Below, one piece after another: positions 1 through 8,108 of a stretch of DNA of 55,772 bases. This DNA comes from an uncultured Coriobacteriaceae bacterium (GTDB taxonomy: Bacteria; Actinomycetota; Coriobacteriia; Coriobacteriales; Coriobacteriaceae): the NCBI GenBank assembly GCA_949287085.1, contig CASEER010000004.1, positions 80,319 to 136,090 of the forward strand, in the 5' to 3' direction. The notes beneath the pieces are model-generated. The model saw only the letters and a program-made list of their open reading frames with translations, was not told the origin of the DNA and did no database searches. Numbering within the stretch: the first letter of the stretch is position 1; each line of letters opens with the position of its first letter. Made by a program: the position numbers and the translations under genes.

Positions 1-1
1 C

Positions 2-289
2 CTGCTGCGATGGCGAAAGGTCGTCGTCAAAAATCACCACATCAGCATCAAGCCGATGAACCAGGCCGCACACCTCTTCAACCTTACCCGAGCCAATAAA
101 AGTTCGCGGATTGGGTCGCTCGAGACGCTGCGTTACCCGTGCCACGGATTCGGCACCCGCGGTATCGGCGAGCCGCTCCAGCTCATCAAGCGAGCGCTCA
201 ACGGGCCATGCGCTATCACGCTGCATGACGCCCACCAACACAGCGCGCTCAGGAATGGGTGCGGTCGAAACCGGCTCAAATCGGCTCAT
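2..289 (-). CDS. hflX: GTPase HflX, N-terminal fragment (cut by window edge)
   Basis: Reading leftward from the ATG at 289, 96 codons remain open to the window edge. The translation has the HflX N-terminal domain, including TQRLERPNPRTFIGSGKVEE, the conserved block before the linker and G domain, followed by a DADVVIFDDDLSPSQ stretch typical of the family. HflX is a ribosome-associated GTPase that splits stalled or hibernating 70S ribosomes; the GTPase motifs would lie to the left of the window. The start overlaps the miaA stop as ATGA, so the gene is translationally coupled as the third member of miaB-miaA-hflX, a pairing also common in other bacteria. No frame disruption is visible in the part present. 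Confidence 0.9.
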   Translation of the reverse strand, partial: MSRFEPVSTAPIPERAVLVGVMQRDSAWPVERSLDELERLADTAGAESVARVTQRLERPNPRTFIGSGKVEEVCGLVHRLDADVVIFDDDLSPSQQ

Positions 290-1209
290 GAGGCATGCAC
301 CTCGCATTCAATTAAAGCAACAGCCTCATCGACGCTATGCTCGTCCATATCTATCCAGGTAATGCGGCTATCGCGACGGAACCACGACAGCTGGCGCTTA
401 GCATAGCGGCGCGAGCGCATTTTGATGAGTTCGATGGCCTCATCAAGCGTGGAGCGACCCTCCAAATAGTCAATAAGCTCTTTATAGCCAATGGCCTGTC
501 GTGCCGTAAGCGCCGGCCCAGCGCCTCGATCCATAAGACCTTGGACCTCATTAAGAAGGCCGTCGCGCATCATGATGTCGACGCGTTCATTGATGCGCGC
601 ATACAGCCGCTCCCGATCCATCGTCAGAGCGTAGATGCGCGCGTCGTAGACGGCCTGGGGGGAGCCAAATCCCGAACGCTGCTCTGCATACGAAACACCC
701 TCATCGAGCATCTCAAGCGCACGTACCACACGGCGCACGTTATGGGGGTGAATCACCGCGGCGCTTGCCGGATCGCGCTCCGCAAGCAACGCATGCAGGG
801 CGTCCATGCCGTGCTGTTGGTAAAAGTCCTCATATTTGGCGCGCGAAGAGGCCTCAACCTGACCCGCGGGAAAGTGCATGTCATCGAGTGCGGCTTTGAG
901 ATACAGTCCGGTGCCACCGCAAAGGACCGGCATGCGACCCTGAGCTAGAAGCTCGTCGATCGATGCGCGCGCATCGCGTTGAAACAGTGCTGCCGAATAC
1001 GTTACCTCGGGATCGACCAGGTCCACGAGCAGCAGCGGAGCATGTCGCTCCTCAGGCGGCATCTTAGCCGTGCCGATATTCATACCGCGGTAAACCTGCA
1101 TGGCATCGACCGAGAGCACAGCCGAGCCTGCATGCGCAGCAAGCGCATCGGCCACAGCGCTCTTGCCCACTGCCGTGGGCCCCACAATGGCAACAACCGG
1201 CATCGTCAT
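286..1209 (-). CDS. miaA: tRNA dimethylallyltransferase MiaA
   Basis: The 307-residue protein has the P-loop GPTAVGKS at residues 10-17, DAMQVYRGMNIGTAK (substrate contacts) at about 35-49, the GGTGLYLKA block near residue 98 and the C-terminal KMRSRRYAKRQLSWFRRD motif. MiaA transfers a dimethylallyl group from DMAPP to N6 of A37 in tRNAs reading codons that start with U. The product is the substrate of MiaB, encoded immediately upstream. The start is the ATG at 1209, whose ATGA overlaps the miaB stop; a second in-frame ATG two codons later is possible. Length and motifs are normal for the family. It is probably cotranscribed from spoVS through hflX. Confidence 0.97.
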   Translation of the reverse strand: MTMPVVAIVGPTAVGKSAVADALAAHAGSAVLSVDAMQVYRGMNIGTAKMPPEERHAPLLLVDLVDPEVTYSAALFQRDARASIDELLAQGRMPVLCGGTGLYLKAALDDMHFPAGQVEASSRAKYEDFYQQHGMDALHALLAERDPASAAVIHPHNVRRVVRALEMLDEGVSYAEQRSGFGSPQAVYDARIYALTMDRERLYARINERVDIMMRDGLLNEVQGLMDRGAGPALTARQAIGYKELIDYLEGRSTLDEAIELIKMRSRRYAKRQLSWFRRDSRITWIDMDEHSVDEAVALIECEVHAS

Positions 1210-2576
1210 CGCGGCGCGCCCACCACCGTACCCGAGAGGTACCAGGTACGTGCTCGGTCAACGTGCACATCAACGATCTTGCCAACCCAATCCTGCGCAT
1301 CGACGCCCGCGGGCAGCGGCGCATGAACCGTTTGGTTTTTGGGACTCTTGCCTTGCAGAATCCGGTCGTTTTTCTTTGAAGCGCCTTCAACCAGTACCGG
1401 AACCACCGTATCGAGCTCACCCTGGTTAAAGGCATGAGCGGTGTCCTCAATAACCTTAACCAGGCGATCAAAGCGCTCCTGAATCACCTCATGCGGCGTC
1501 GGGTCTTCAATCTTGGCGGCAGGCGTGCCCTCACGACGTGAATAGATAAAGGTAAAGGCCTGGGCATAGCCCACGGTGCGTGCCAGCGAGAGCGTCTCTT
1601 CAAAGTCTTCCTCAGTTTCACCCGGAAAACCCACGATGATATCGGTGGTGAGGGCGATGCCTGGGATGCGCTCACGCACGCGATCTACCAGCCCCAAGTA
1701 ATCCTCGCGGGTGTACTTACGGTTCATGAGCTTGAGAATCCGCGACGAGCCGGATTGCACCGCAAGGTGCAGGTGCGGCATGACGGCGGGCACCTCGGCC
1801 ATAGCATCGATGGTCTCAGGCAGCAGGTCCTTGGGATGAGACGAGGTAAAGCGAATGCGCTCGATGCCGGTTTCACCTACCTTGCGGAGCAATTCGGCGA
1901 ACCGCGGCGCACCATAGCGATCACGCCCGTAGGAGTTCACATTTTGGCCCAGGAGCGTCACTTCGCGGACGCCCGCGCGCACCAACCCGTTGACTTCGTC
2001 GATGACCTCTTCCATCGAGCGGCTCTTTTCGCGCCCGCGCACATAGGGCACGATGCAGTAGCTGCAGAAATTGTTGCAGCCCGTCATAATGGGCACCCAG
2101 GCATGATAGACGGTTTCTCGGTGCCACGGCATATCGACGGCGGACAGAGCGTCGTCCTCGGCAATCGAGATATGGCGGCCGCCATCTTCAAACGCCTGCG
2201 CAATGAGCTCGCCAACATGCGCAATGGCGTGAGTACCAAAAATGACGTTGACGTTATCGACGTTGGCAAGCAGCCCTTCGCCGTCGCGCTGTGCAATGCA
2301 GCCGCCAACGGCAATAACGCGTTTTCCGGAGGGTGCAGGCGATAGACTCTTGCAAGAATTGCATTGACCGTAGAGTCGCTGGTCGGCCGCCTCACGCACG
2401 CAGCACGTCATGAATACCACGATGTCGGCACCGGCGGGATCGGCTGCCTCAAGGCACCCGCACGCGTCAAGCAGGCCAGCCACCCGCTCGGAATCATGGA
2501 GATTCATCTGGCACCCAAACGTGCGGATGAAATAGGTTTTGCCGGCAAGAACAGGACGGAGCTCCGTGGTATCCAT
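1206..2576 (-). CDS. miaB: tRNA-2-methylthio-N6-dimethylallyladenosine synthase MiaB
   Basis: The 456-residue radical-SAM methylthiotransferase adds the 2-methylthio group to i6A37 of tRNA, the step after MiaA. The N-terminal UPF0004 domain carries the auxiliary cluster cysteines C22, C58 and C93. The radical SAM cluster is CNNFCSYC (C167, C171, C174), followed by IVPYVRGREKSR, and a TRAM RNA-binding domain closes the protein. The open frame extends 26 codons further upstream, but the ATG at 2576 is preferred because GGAG lies 7 nt before it and MDTTELRPVLAGKTYFIRTFGCQ matches normal MiaB N-termini. It starts 1 nt after the spoVS stop and overlaps miaA. Confidence 0.96.
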   Translation of the reverse strand: MDTTELRPVLAGKTYFIRTFGCQMNLHDSERVAGLLDACGCLEAADPAGADIVVFMTCCVREAADQRLYGQCNSCKSLSPAPSGKRVIAVGGCIAQRDGEGLLANVDNVNVIFGTHAIAHVGELIAQAFEDGGRHISIAEDDALSAVDMPWHRETVYHAWVPIMTGCNNFCSYCIVPYVRGREKSRSMEEVIDEVNGLVRAGVREVTLLGQNVNSYGRDRYGAPRFAELLRKVGETGIERIRFTSSHPKDLLPETIDAMAEVPAVMPHLHLAVQSGSSRILKLMNRKYTREDYLGLVDRVRERIPGIALTTDIIVGFPGETEEDFEETLSLARTVGYAQAFTFIYSRREGTPAAKIEDPTPHEVIQERFDRLVKVIEDTAHAFNQGELDTVVPVLVEGASKKNDRILQGKSPKNQTVHAPLPAGVDAQDWVGKIVDVHVDRARTWYLSGTVVGAPR

Positions 2577-2577
2577 G

Positions 2578-2895
2578 CTAAAACTCCAGATCGTTAGGTA
2601 TCGAGGCTTCGGCATCAACGTTTTGCAGGGAAATATGGTGCACCAGCACCGCAAGGCGAATAGCCGTGCGCGACTCTCCGTTAATCAGGATGTCCGAAAA
2701 CGTTGGGGCACACGAAATATCGACCCCGGTTGGAATCAAAAACCCACGAGCAATAGCCATCGCCTTGATTGCCTGGTTGACCGCACCGGCACCCACACAC
2801 TGCATGGAGACGGGAACGCCGTCCTTTACCATGCCCGCAATGGCGCCCGCAACCGAGGCGGGCGAAGACTTGCTCGAGACTTTCAGACAATCCAT
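2578..2895 (-). CDS. spoVS: Stage V sporulation protein S (SpoVS), Alba-like
   Basis: The 105-residue protein starts MDCLKVSSKSSPASVAGAIA and continues with GAGAVNQAIKAMAIARGF and SGEERTAIR-like ESRTAIRLAV blocks, the SpoVS signature. SpoVS is a small Alba-fold, presumably nucleic-acid-binding protein. It was named for a sporulation phenotype in Bacillus but occurs in non-spore-formers such as Thermus and Coriobacteriia. A C-terminal tail of about 18 residues extends past the usual 86-residue core. The ribosome binding site is AGGAG, 8-9 nt before the ATG. It sits between an ATPase gene and miaB, with a 1-nt gap to miaB, so a link to RNA metabolism is likelier than sporulation; that is inference. 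Confidence 0.93.
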   Translation of the reverse strand: MDCLKVSSKSSPASVAGAIAGMVKDGVPVSMQCVGAGAVNQAIKAMAIARGFLIPTGVDISCAPTFSDILINGESRTAIRLAVLVHHISLQNVDAEASIPNDLEF

Positions 2896-2993
2896 AGTGC
2901 GTTTCTCCTGCGTATATGGTGTACGTAAGGCAGCCCTTAGACTTTACCGTAACCTCCTCTGAGCAGCAAGAAGGTTATCTTTGGGGCCTCCCG

Positions 2994-4076
2994 TCACTCA
3001 CCTTTTTGATAATCAAACGTGACGGTGATGCTATCGCGCGATACGCGAATGCGCGGCTCGCGCGTAAGCGAGAGGTAATACCGGGACGCAATGCTCTCAA
3101 AATCACGCTCAAGCGTGCGAGAAAACTCGTCAAGATCATCCTTGGCAATCTTGAGGCCTCGCCGATCGCGCGTCAGATCGATAGGAGCATTGGGCTTCGG
3201 TTCGCGCCGGGTGCGAAGCAAGCGCGCCGTGACGCTGCGGACCGGTTTGATCTGTCCGCTCAGAATACGATGAGCCGTGCGTTCCGAGATCTGAATGCCA
3301 AGGCCTGCAGCTATACGCATAAAGTCCGCCGCGTCGCTCGCACAACCCAAACGATCAACAACCGGCAGTTCCGTTTCGTCATCCACAAAGAGCATCTTGG
3401 AAGCATCAAGCGATGAGAGCGCCTGTGTGTGGAGGGTTGCGGCAATCTCAGCGGGGCTTCCCAAAAAGACGTCGCATCCATGCTGCTCTTCGAGGGCAAA
3501 CTCGCAAGCAGTGCGAATGATGTTATGCGGTCCACGGGAGCATATCCAGTGCCCGGTATCGTCGCGTGTTGCCTGGGGCCAGCTCGACTGGTCGGCGCGC
3601 TCGGGCAGCCGATCGGTATCAGCGACCACTTTGAACGACGATCCCAATCCCGGTGCCGAGGTAACCACGCGCGATTCGTCGGTGTTCTCTCGGATGGAAT
3701 ACAGCGCCATGCCGCGCCCGTGCACGCCCCAGCGATCCATCTTCATGCTCTCAAGCTTAGAGGTTACGCGCGCATCGAAGATGCGATCGTGCATGTCCGC
3801 CGGCACACCGCTCCCGTTGTCCAAAAAGAGCAGCGTGCGCACCGGGCCCTCTTTGGTCGTAGCCACATACATGGCCGTAGCATGGGCATCGCGGGCGTTG
3901 CGAAGCATCTCGATCACGATGTCTTCAACATGTTGGATATCATGCTTTGCCTGGCGCCGTTCGGCCTCGGCAACGCGAAGACGGACGAAGCCTTCGCCGA
4001 GGTTCTCCTCGACCCGAAGGTTACCTTCGCCCGTCATCGACGCGATAAACGATATGAGCTCTTGGGCGTCCGCCAT
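2994..4076 (-). CDS. Orphan GHKL-type ATP-binding protein
   Basis: The 360-residue protein has a Bergerat (GHKL) ATP-binding fold in its N-terminal half: N-box EDIVIEMLRNARDAHA with Asn60, G1 box DNGSGVP at 86-92 and G2 box GVHGRGMALYS at 117-127. There is no HisKA, sensor, transmembrane or MutL-type catalytic region. The C-terminal 170 residues (including SERTAHRILSGQ, LTRDRRGLKIAKDDLDEF and SLTREPRIRVSRDSITV) match nothing I recognise. The gene begins 3 nt after the rny stop with no clear ribosome binding site, suggesting translational coupling to RNase Y, and is followed by spoVS. I recognise it as an uncharacterised ATP-binding protein that accompanies rny in Coriobacteriia; a function in RNA decay or ribosome biology is inference only. 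Confidence 0.8.
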   Translation of the reverse strand: MADAQELISFIASMTGEGNLRVEENLGEGFVRLRVAEAERRQAKHDIQHVEDIVIEMLRNARDAHATAMYVATTKEGPVRTLLFLDNGSGVPADMHDRIFDARVTSKLESMKMDRWGVHGRGMALYSIRENTDESRVVTSAPGLGSSFKVVADTDRLPERADQSSWPQATRDDTGHWICSRGPHNIIRTACEFALEEQHGCDVFLGSPAEIAATLHTQALSSLDASKMLFVDDETELPVVDRLGCASDAADFMRIAAGLGIQISERTAHRILSGQIKPVRSVTARLLRTRREPKPNAPIDLTRDRRGLKIAKDDLDEFSRTLERDFESIASRYYLSLTREPRIRVSRDSITVTFDYQKGE

Positions 4077-4079
4077 GGG

Positions 4080-5636
4080 CTACTTCGCGATATCCATGGC
4101 ACGGCTCTCGCGGATTACCACGACGCGCACCTGACCGGGGTATTCCATCTCGTCCTCGATCTGGCGGGCAATGTCGTGTGCGAGCACCGTAGCCTCGGCA
4201 TCAGAGATCTTCTCCGGCTGCACCATGACGTGCACCTCGCGACCGGCCTGCATGGCAAAAGTGCGCTCGACGCCCTCATGGGAATTAGCGATCTCCTCGA
4301 GCTTCTCAAGGCGCTTGACGTAGTTCTCAAACGACTCGCGACGCGCGCCCGGACGCGAAGCCGACACCGCGTCGGCAGCCATTACGAGCATATCGAGCAC
4401 GGTATTGGGCTCCACATCGGTATGATGCGCCTCAATAGCATGCACGATCTCAGGCTTTTCGCCATAGCGGCGCGCAAGGTCGGCTCCGATCACCGCGTGC
4501 GGGCCGTCAACCTCATGGTCAATGGCCTTACCCAGGTCATGGAGCAGGCCGGCGCGACGGGCCGGAACCGGGTCAAGGCCAAGCTCAGAAGCCATGATGC
4601 CCGCAAGCTCCGCGACCTCAATCGAGTGGTTGAGCACGTTCTGGCCAAACGAGGTGCGGTACCGCAGGGCACCGAGCGTCTTCACGAGCTCAGGATGCAG
4701 ATCGTGGAAGCCCGTATCAAAGGCAGCCTGCTCGCCCGCCTCGCGCACGCGCTGCTGCACCAACTCGGAAGCCTTCTTATACATCTCTTCAATGCGTGCC
4801 GGATGGATGCGGCCATCGGCGATAAGGTTCTCGAGGGCCACGCGCGCCGTCTCGCGACGAACGGGGTCGAAGCTCGAGAGCACCACGGTTTCAGGGGTGT
4901 CATCGATAACAAGGTTCACACCCGAAACCTGCTCAAAGGTGCGAATGTTGCGTCCCTCGCGGCCGATGATGCGGCCCTTCAGGTCATCCGAAGGAATGTG
5001 GACCGAGGTTACCGTGACTTCGGCGGTGTGATCGGCAGCGCAACGCTGGATGGCGGTCGACAGGATCTTTTGCGCCGTCTTCTGGCACTCAGCCTTTACC
5101 TGCTGCTCGGAATCGCGAATGATGGTCGCGGCCTCATGGGTGACCTCGCCGCGCACCTTGTCCAGCAACTCGCGATGGGCATCATCACGCGTAAGCTCAG
5201 AGATGCGCTCGAGCTCCTGCGTCTGCTGGATATAGAGCTCCTCAAGCTCGCGGCTCCGCTTCTCAACCTGGCCAGCTTGGCTCGACAGCTGGTGCTCACG
5301 CTTATCGAGCGCGTCGTTGCGCCGGTCAAGCGACTCCTCGCGCTGCATGATGCGGTTTTCGAGGGTGCGCAGTTCGCGCTTACGCTGCTTCTCTTCGGCC
5401 TCGGCAGACTGCTTGTTCTGAATGATCTCTTCTTTGGCCTCAAGCAGCGCTTCCTTTTTAAGCGTTTCTGCCTGCCGCTGCGCCTCGCCAATCAACTGAT
5501 CAGCCTCTGCGCGCGCTGAAGCAATCTTAGAATCAGCTTCGCGGAGACTTCCGTTCTTGGCGTTGCGCATGGCAAGGACGGTAATCACAGCGCCAACCGC
5601 AAGGCCGACGATGATGCCGACAATGATCTCCACCAT
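4080..5636 (-). CDS. rny: Ribonuclease Y
   Basis: The 518-residue membrane-anchored endoribonuclease initiates mRNA decay. It has one N-terminal membrane helix (about residues 2-23), a long charged coiled coil (about 30-200), a KH domain with GRIIGREGRNIR near residue 222, and an HD phosphohydrolase domain with HDLGKAIDHE near residue 366, whose His-Asp pair binds the metals. The open frame begins at a GTG at 5642, but the ATG at 5636 is preferred because AGAGGAG lies 5 nt before it, whereas it abuts the GTG. A strong promoter stands 150 nt upstream. The gene is read into the GHKL ATPase and spoVS genes. Confidence 0.96.
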   Translation of the reverse strand: MVEIIVGIIVGLAVGAVITVLAMRNAKNGSLREADSKIASARAEADQLIGEAQRQAETLKKEALLEAKEEIIQNKQSAEAEEKQRKRELRTLENRIMQREESLDRRNDALDKREHQLSSQAGQVEKRSRELEELYIQQTQELERISELTRDDAHRELLDKVRGEVTHEAATIIRDSEQQVKAECQKTAQKILSTAIQRCAADHTAEVTVTSVHIPSDDLKGRIIGREGRNIRTFEQVSGVNLVIDDTPETVVLSSFDPVRRETARVALENLIADGRIHPARIEEMYKKASELVQQRVREAGEQAAFDTGFHDLHPELVKTLGALRYRTSFGQNVLNHSIEVAELAGIMASELGLDPVPARRAGLLHDLGKAIDHEVDGPHAVIGADLARRYGEKPEIVHAIEAHHTDVEPNTVLDMLVMAADAVSASRPGARRESFENYVKRLEKLEEIANSHEGVERTFAMQAGREVHVMVQPEKISDAEATVLAHDIARQIEDEMEYPGQVRVVVIRESRAMDIAK

Positions 5637-5786
5637 GCTCACTCCTCTAACAAACTCTCATATAAAATCATGGATGGCGCAGGAGCGCCCGACATTTGCG
5701 AGGTATGAACACCCAATATGAAGTTGTGTATCTAAACACAGTGCTCATCAACGATGAGTGTGCATCACAAGACAAATGACAGAATC

Positions 5787-5815
5787 ATCCTACGTTTGTC
5801 GGCAAAAGTTGTCAA
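5787..5815 (-). promoter_or_regulatory. Sigma-70 promoter upstream of rny
   Basis: On the minus strand TTGACA (5810-5815) is followed by a 17-bp spacer and TAGGAT (5787-5792). It lies in the 225-bp gap between recX and rny and points toward rny, giving a leader of about 145 nt. It matches the consensus -35 at all six positions and the -10 at four, so rny very probably has a promoter independent of recA-recX. Confidence 0.7.
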
Positions 5816-5861
5816 TTCATCTGCAGACAAGCAAAAACGTTACCAAAGAATGACCGCAAGC

Positions 5862-6554
5862 TTACACACCCTCGTCATCTGCGGCTTCGCATGCAATGCG
5901 CTCGCGCGCCGCTTTTGATGCAATATCGTAGGTAAAGCCCTTGCTCATTAAGCGGCGCACGAGCTTCTCGAAGGGACGCGTCTCGGGGACTGACTTCCGC
6001 GCAAGCAGCTCGCGCGCACGCGCAAGGTCGTCCTCAACAGAGAAAAAGCGTTCGGGATACCCATCAAGGTCAGTAGGGTCGACCCCGCGTCGTTTGAGCT
6101 CAAGCTCGATCTTGCGCTTCCCCCAGCCGCGCCGGAGACGCTCTTCGATGAACGTCGTCATAAACCGCGTATCGCTGATGAATTTCAGCTCGCGGGCTCG
6201 TTCGATAGCGCGTTCAGCAGACTGCTCGCGAAACCCCGCTTGCACGAGCTTGTCGTACGCCTCCTTACAGGAGTTTTCACGCCGCGACTGAATTTCGGTC
6301 AAAGCGGTAAAGCACACGCGCTCTTCTAGAGCGAGCAAGCTGTCCCGCGCCACACGATACGAACACGGCACGTCAGGCTCTTGTTTTTGATAGATGCGAG
6401 CCACGCGGGGCGGAACCCAACAGCTTCGCGTAATACCGCCCTCAAGCGCGAAGATAACCTCTGCGCGCGGCCGACGACGCGTTGGCGCCTCGCCAAACCC
6501 GCCGGCCTTGCGCTCGGGAAAGGAAATCTCAATATCCGTAACCGTGTCCGACAT
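5862..6554 (-). CDS. recX: Regulatory protein RecX
   Basis: The 230-residue protein has the three-helix RecX repeats from about residue 85 onward: ALTEIQSRRENSCKEAYDKLVQAGF, AIERARELKFISDTRFMTTFIEERLRRGWGKRKIELELKRRGV and LVRRLMSKGFTYDIASKA. RecX binds RecA filaments and limits strand exchange. The roughly 80-residue N-terminal part is less conserved, as is usual in Gram-positive RecX. It starts 31 nt after the recA stop, so it should share the LexA-controlled recA promoter. Nothing anomalous is visible. Confidence 0.93.
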   Translation of the reverse strand: MSDTVTDIEISFPERKAGGFGEAPTRRRPRAEVIFALEGGITRSCWVPPRVARIYQKQEPDVPCSYRVARDSLLALEERVCFTALTEIQSRRENSCKEAYDKLVQAGFREQSAERAIERARELKFISDTRFMTTFIEERLRRGWGKRKIELELKRRGVDPTDLDGYPERFFSVEDDLARARELLARKSVPETRPFEKLVRRLMSKGFTYDIASKAARERIACEAADDEGV

Positions 6555-6585
6555 ACATGACGTCCCGTATTACGACTGCGTGCGA

Positions 6586-7698
6586 TTACTCGTTACCCTG
6601 CGTGGCAGACGACGGCTCGTCGTCATCCAGAATCACGGCATCGCCGGTCGTTTCGTCCGACAGTTCCAAGCCGCAGGCAACGCGCACCTTGTGCTCGATC
6701 TCGTCGCACAGTTCCGGATTCTTGCGTAGAAACTCCTTCGCCGCCTCGCGGCCCTGACCCAGGCGCTCCGACTCATAGGTGTACCAGGCACCCGACTTGT
6801 TGACAATGTCGTAATCGACGCCCATGTCGAGAATCGAGCCCTCCTTAGAGATGCCCGTGCCGTACATGATGTCAAACTCGGCCGTCTTAAACGGGGCGGC
6901 AACCTTGTTTTTCACGACCTTGCAGCGCACGCGGTTGCCCACAACCTCGTCCTTGACCTTGATGCTCTCGATACGACGAATATCGATGCGCACCGACGAG
7001 AAGAACTTGAGGGCGCGACCGCCCGTAGTGGTCTCGGGGTTGCCGAACATGACGCCGATCTTTTCGCGCAGCTGGTTGATGAAGATGCAGGTGGTTTTTG
7101 ACTTGGCGAGCGAGCCTGCCAGTTTACGCAGCGCCTGGCTCATAAGACGCGCCTGCAGACCAACCGAGCTATCGCCGATCTCACCTTCAATTTCGGCACG
7201 CGGCACCAAGGCGGCAACCGAGTCGATAACGATGGCGTCAATAGCGCCGGAGCGCACGAGCATGTCGCAGATCTCGAGCGCCTGCTCGCCCGTATCGGGC
7301 TGCGAGATCAGCACCTCGTCGATATCGACACCAATGCGCGCCGCATAGGTAGGATCGAGTGCGTGCTCGGCATCGATAAACGCAACCACGCCGCCCGCAG
7401 CCTGGGCCTCAGCAAGAATCTCAAGAGAAAGCGTTGTCTTACCCGACGACTCGGGGCCATAGATCTCGATAATGCGACCGCGCGGTACGCCACCGATACC
7501 AAGCGCCGCGTCAAGCGAGAGCGCGCCGGTGGGAATCGCTTCAATCTCAAGCTCAGGACCGCCGTCTCCGAACTTCATGATGGAGCCTTTACCGAACTTC
7601 TTCTCAATCTCGGCCGTCGTGACCTCGACCATCTTGTCGCGCTCCTCGCCATAGGTGCGCTCATGCACCTGACGAACGGGCCCGCTATTCTTTGCCAT
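6586..7698 (-). CDS. recA: Recombinase RecA
   Basis: The 370-residue recombinase polymerises on single-stranded DNA, drives strand exchange and triggers LexA self-cleavage. Walker A is GPESSGKT at residues 81-88, and the loop-2 region [27 protein letters not shown] is complete. An N-terminal extension of about 20 residues precedes the usual start region, but the ATG at 7698 has an excellent ribosome binding site (GGAGGAGG, 7 nt spacing), so the extension is probably translated. There is no intein. Expression should be SOS-controlled through the LexA box in its promoter. recX follows in the same transcript. Confidence 0.98.
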   Translation of the reverse strand: MAKNSGPVRQVHERTYGEERDKMVEVTTAEIEKKFGKGSIMKFGDGGPELEIEAIPTGALSLDAALGIGGVPRGRIIEIYGPESSGKTTLSLEILAEAQAAGGVVAFIDAEHALDPTYAARIGVDIDEVLISQPDTGEQALEICDMLVRSGAIDAIVIDSVAALVPRAEIEGEIGDSSVGLQARLMSQALRKLAGSLAKSKTTCIFINQLREKIGVMFGNPETTTGGRALKFFSSVRIDIRRIESIKVKDEVVGNRVRCKVVKNKVAAPFKTAEFDIMYGTGISKEGSILDMGVDYDIVNKSGAWYTYESERLGQGREAAKEFLRKNPELCDEIEHKVRVACGLELSDETTGDAVILDDDEPSSATQGNE

Positions 7699-7727
7699 AC
7701 CTACTCCTCCTCCAAACTTCGAGCTTC

Positions 7728-7756
7728 ATAATACGCGAACAGCTGTTCGCGGTCAA
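7728..7756 (-). promoter_or_regulatory. recA promoter with LexA operator in the spacer
   Basis: On the minus strand a -35 TTGACC (7751-7756) and a -10 TATTAT (7728-7733) are separated by exactly 17 bp. The spacer plus one flanking base forms the perfect 18-bp palindrome CGCGAACAGCTGTTCGCG (7734-7751). This contains CGAAC-N4-GTTCG, the LexA (SOS) box known from Gram-positive bacteria and mycobacteria. LexA bound here would lie between the two sigma contacts and block RNA polymerase. The transcription start would lie about 25 nt upstream of the recA ATG. Confidence 0.93.
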
Positions 7757-8108
7757 GCTATACTTTGCATGGTAGATGAGCAAACTGACCGTACGCGGTC
7801 TATAAACTGACGCAAAGCTGACCAACTGCAACGACCGAACAGCATGTTATGCGTGAACGCACGCGTCACATCAAGCTAACGAGCCGTTTGCCCTGGTAAG
7901 AAGTGAGCCTATTCCGAGAGCTCTGAGGCGTATGCATACCCTTATGCGAGTTATGCCCTACCACCGGCTCTTGCCTCACGCAATCGCCACGGGACCCCTT
8001 GCAGAAACCCACAATCGGCGCAGCAAACGCACAGAATCACAGCAGCGCACGCGCACGGCACAGCCACGTCATCAGACGGCCAATTCAGCGATGTGGGCAA
8101 TCAGCCGT
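7757..8108. other. Non-coding gap between cinA and the recA promoter
   Basis: No convincing gene is seen on either strand in this 352-bp stretch. Immediately upstream of the recA promoter, ACTGAC-like words recur (around 7784, 7806 and 7816) and a short palindrome (GACCG-TACG-CGGTC, 7787-7800) is present. The rest looks like low-constraint sequence. No poly-T-tailed hairpin marks a cinA terminator. Confidence 0.5.

Noticed and set aside
1881..1900. Second copy of the CAATTCGGCG inner arm of the pnp repeat
   Set aside because: It is inside miaB coding sequence and lacks the complementary arm; a chance match.
3429..5519. A 696-codon plus-strand frame opposite rny and the GHKL ATPase gene
   Set aside because: Its sequence mirrors rny codons; there is no ribosome binding site or family match.
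5637..5642. GTG start for rny two codons upstream
   Set aside because: The GGAG sequence abuts it, leaving no spacing; the ATG at 5636 is properly spaced.
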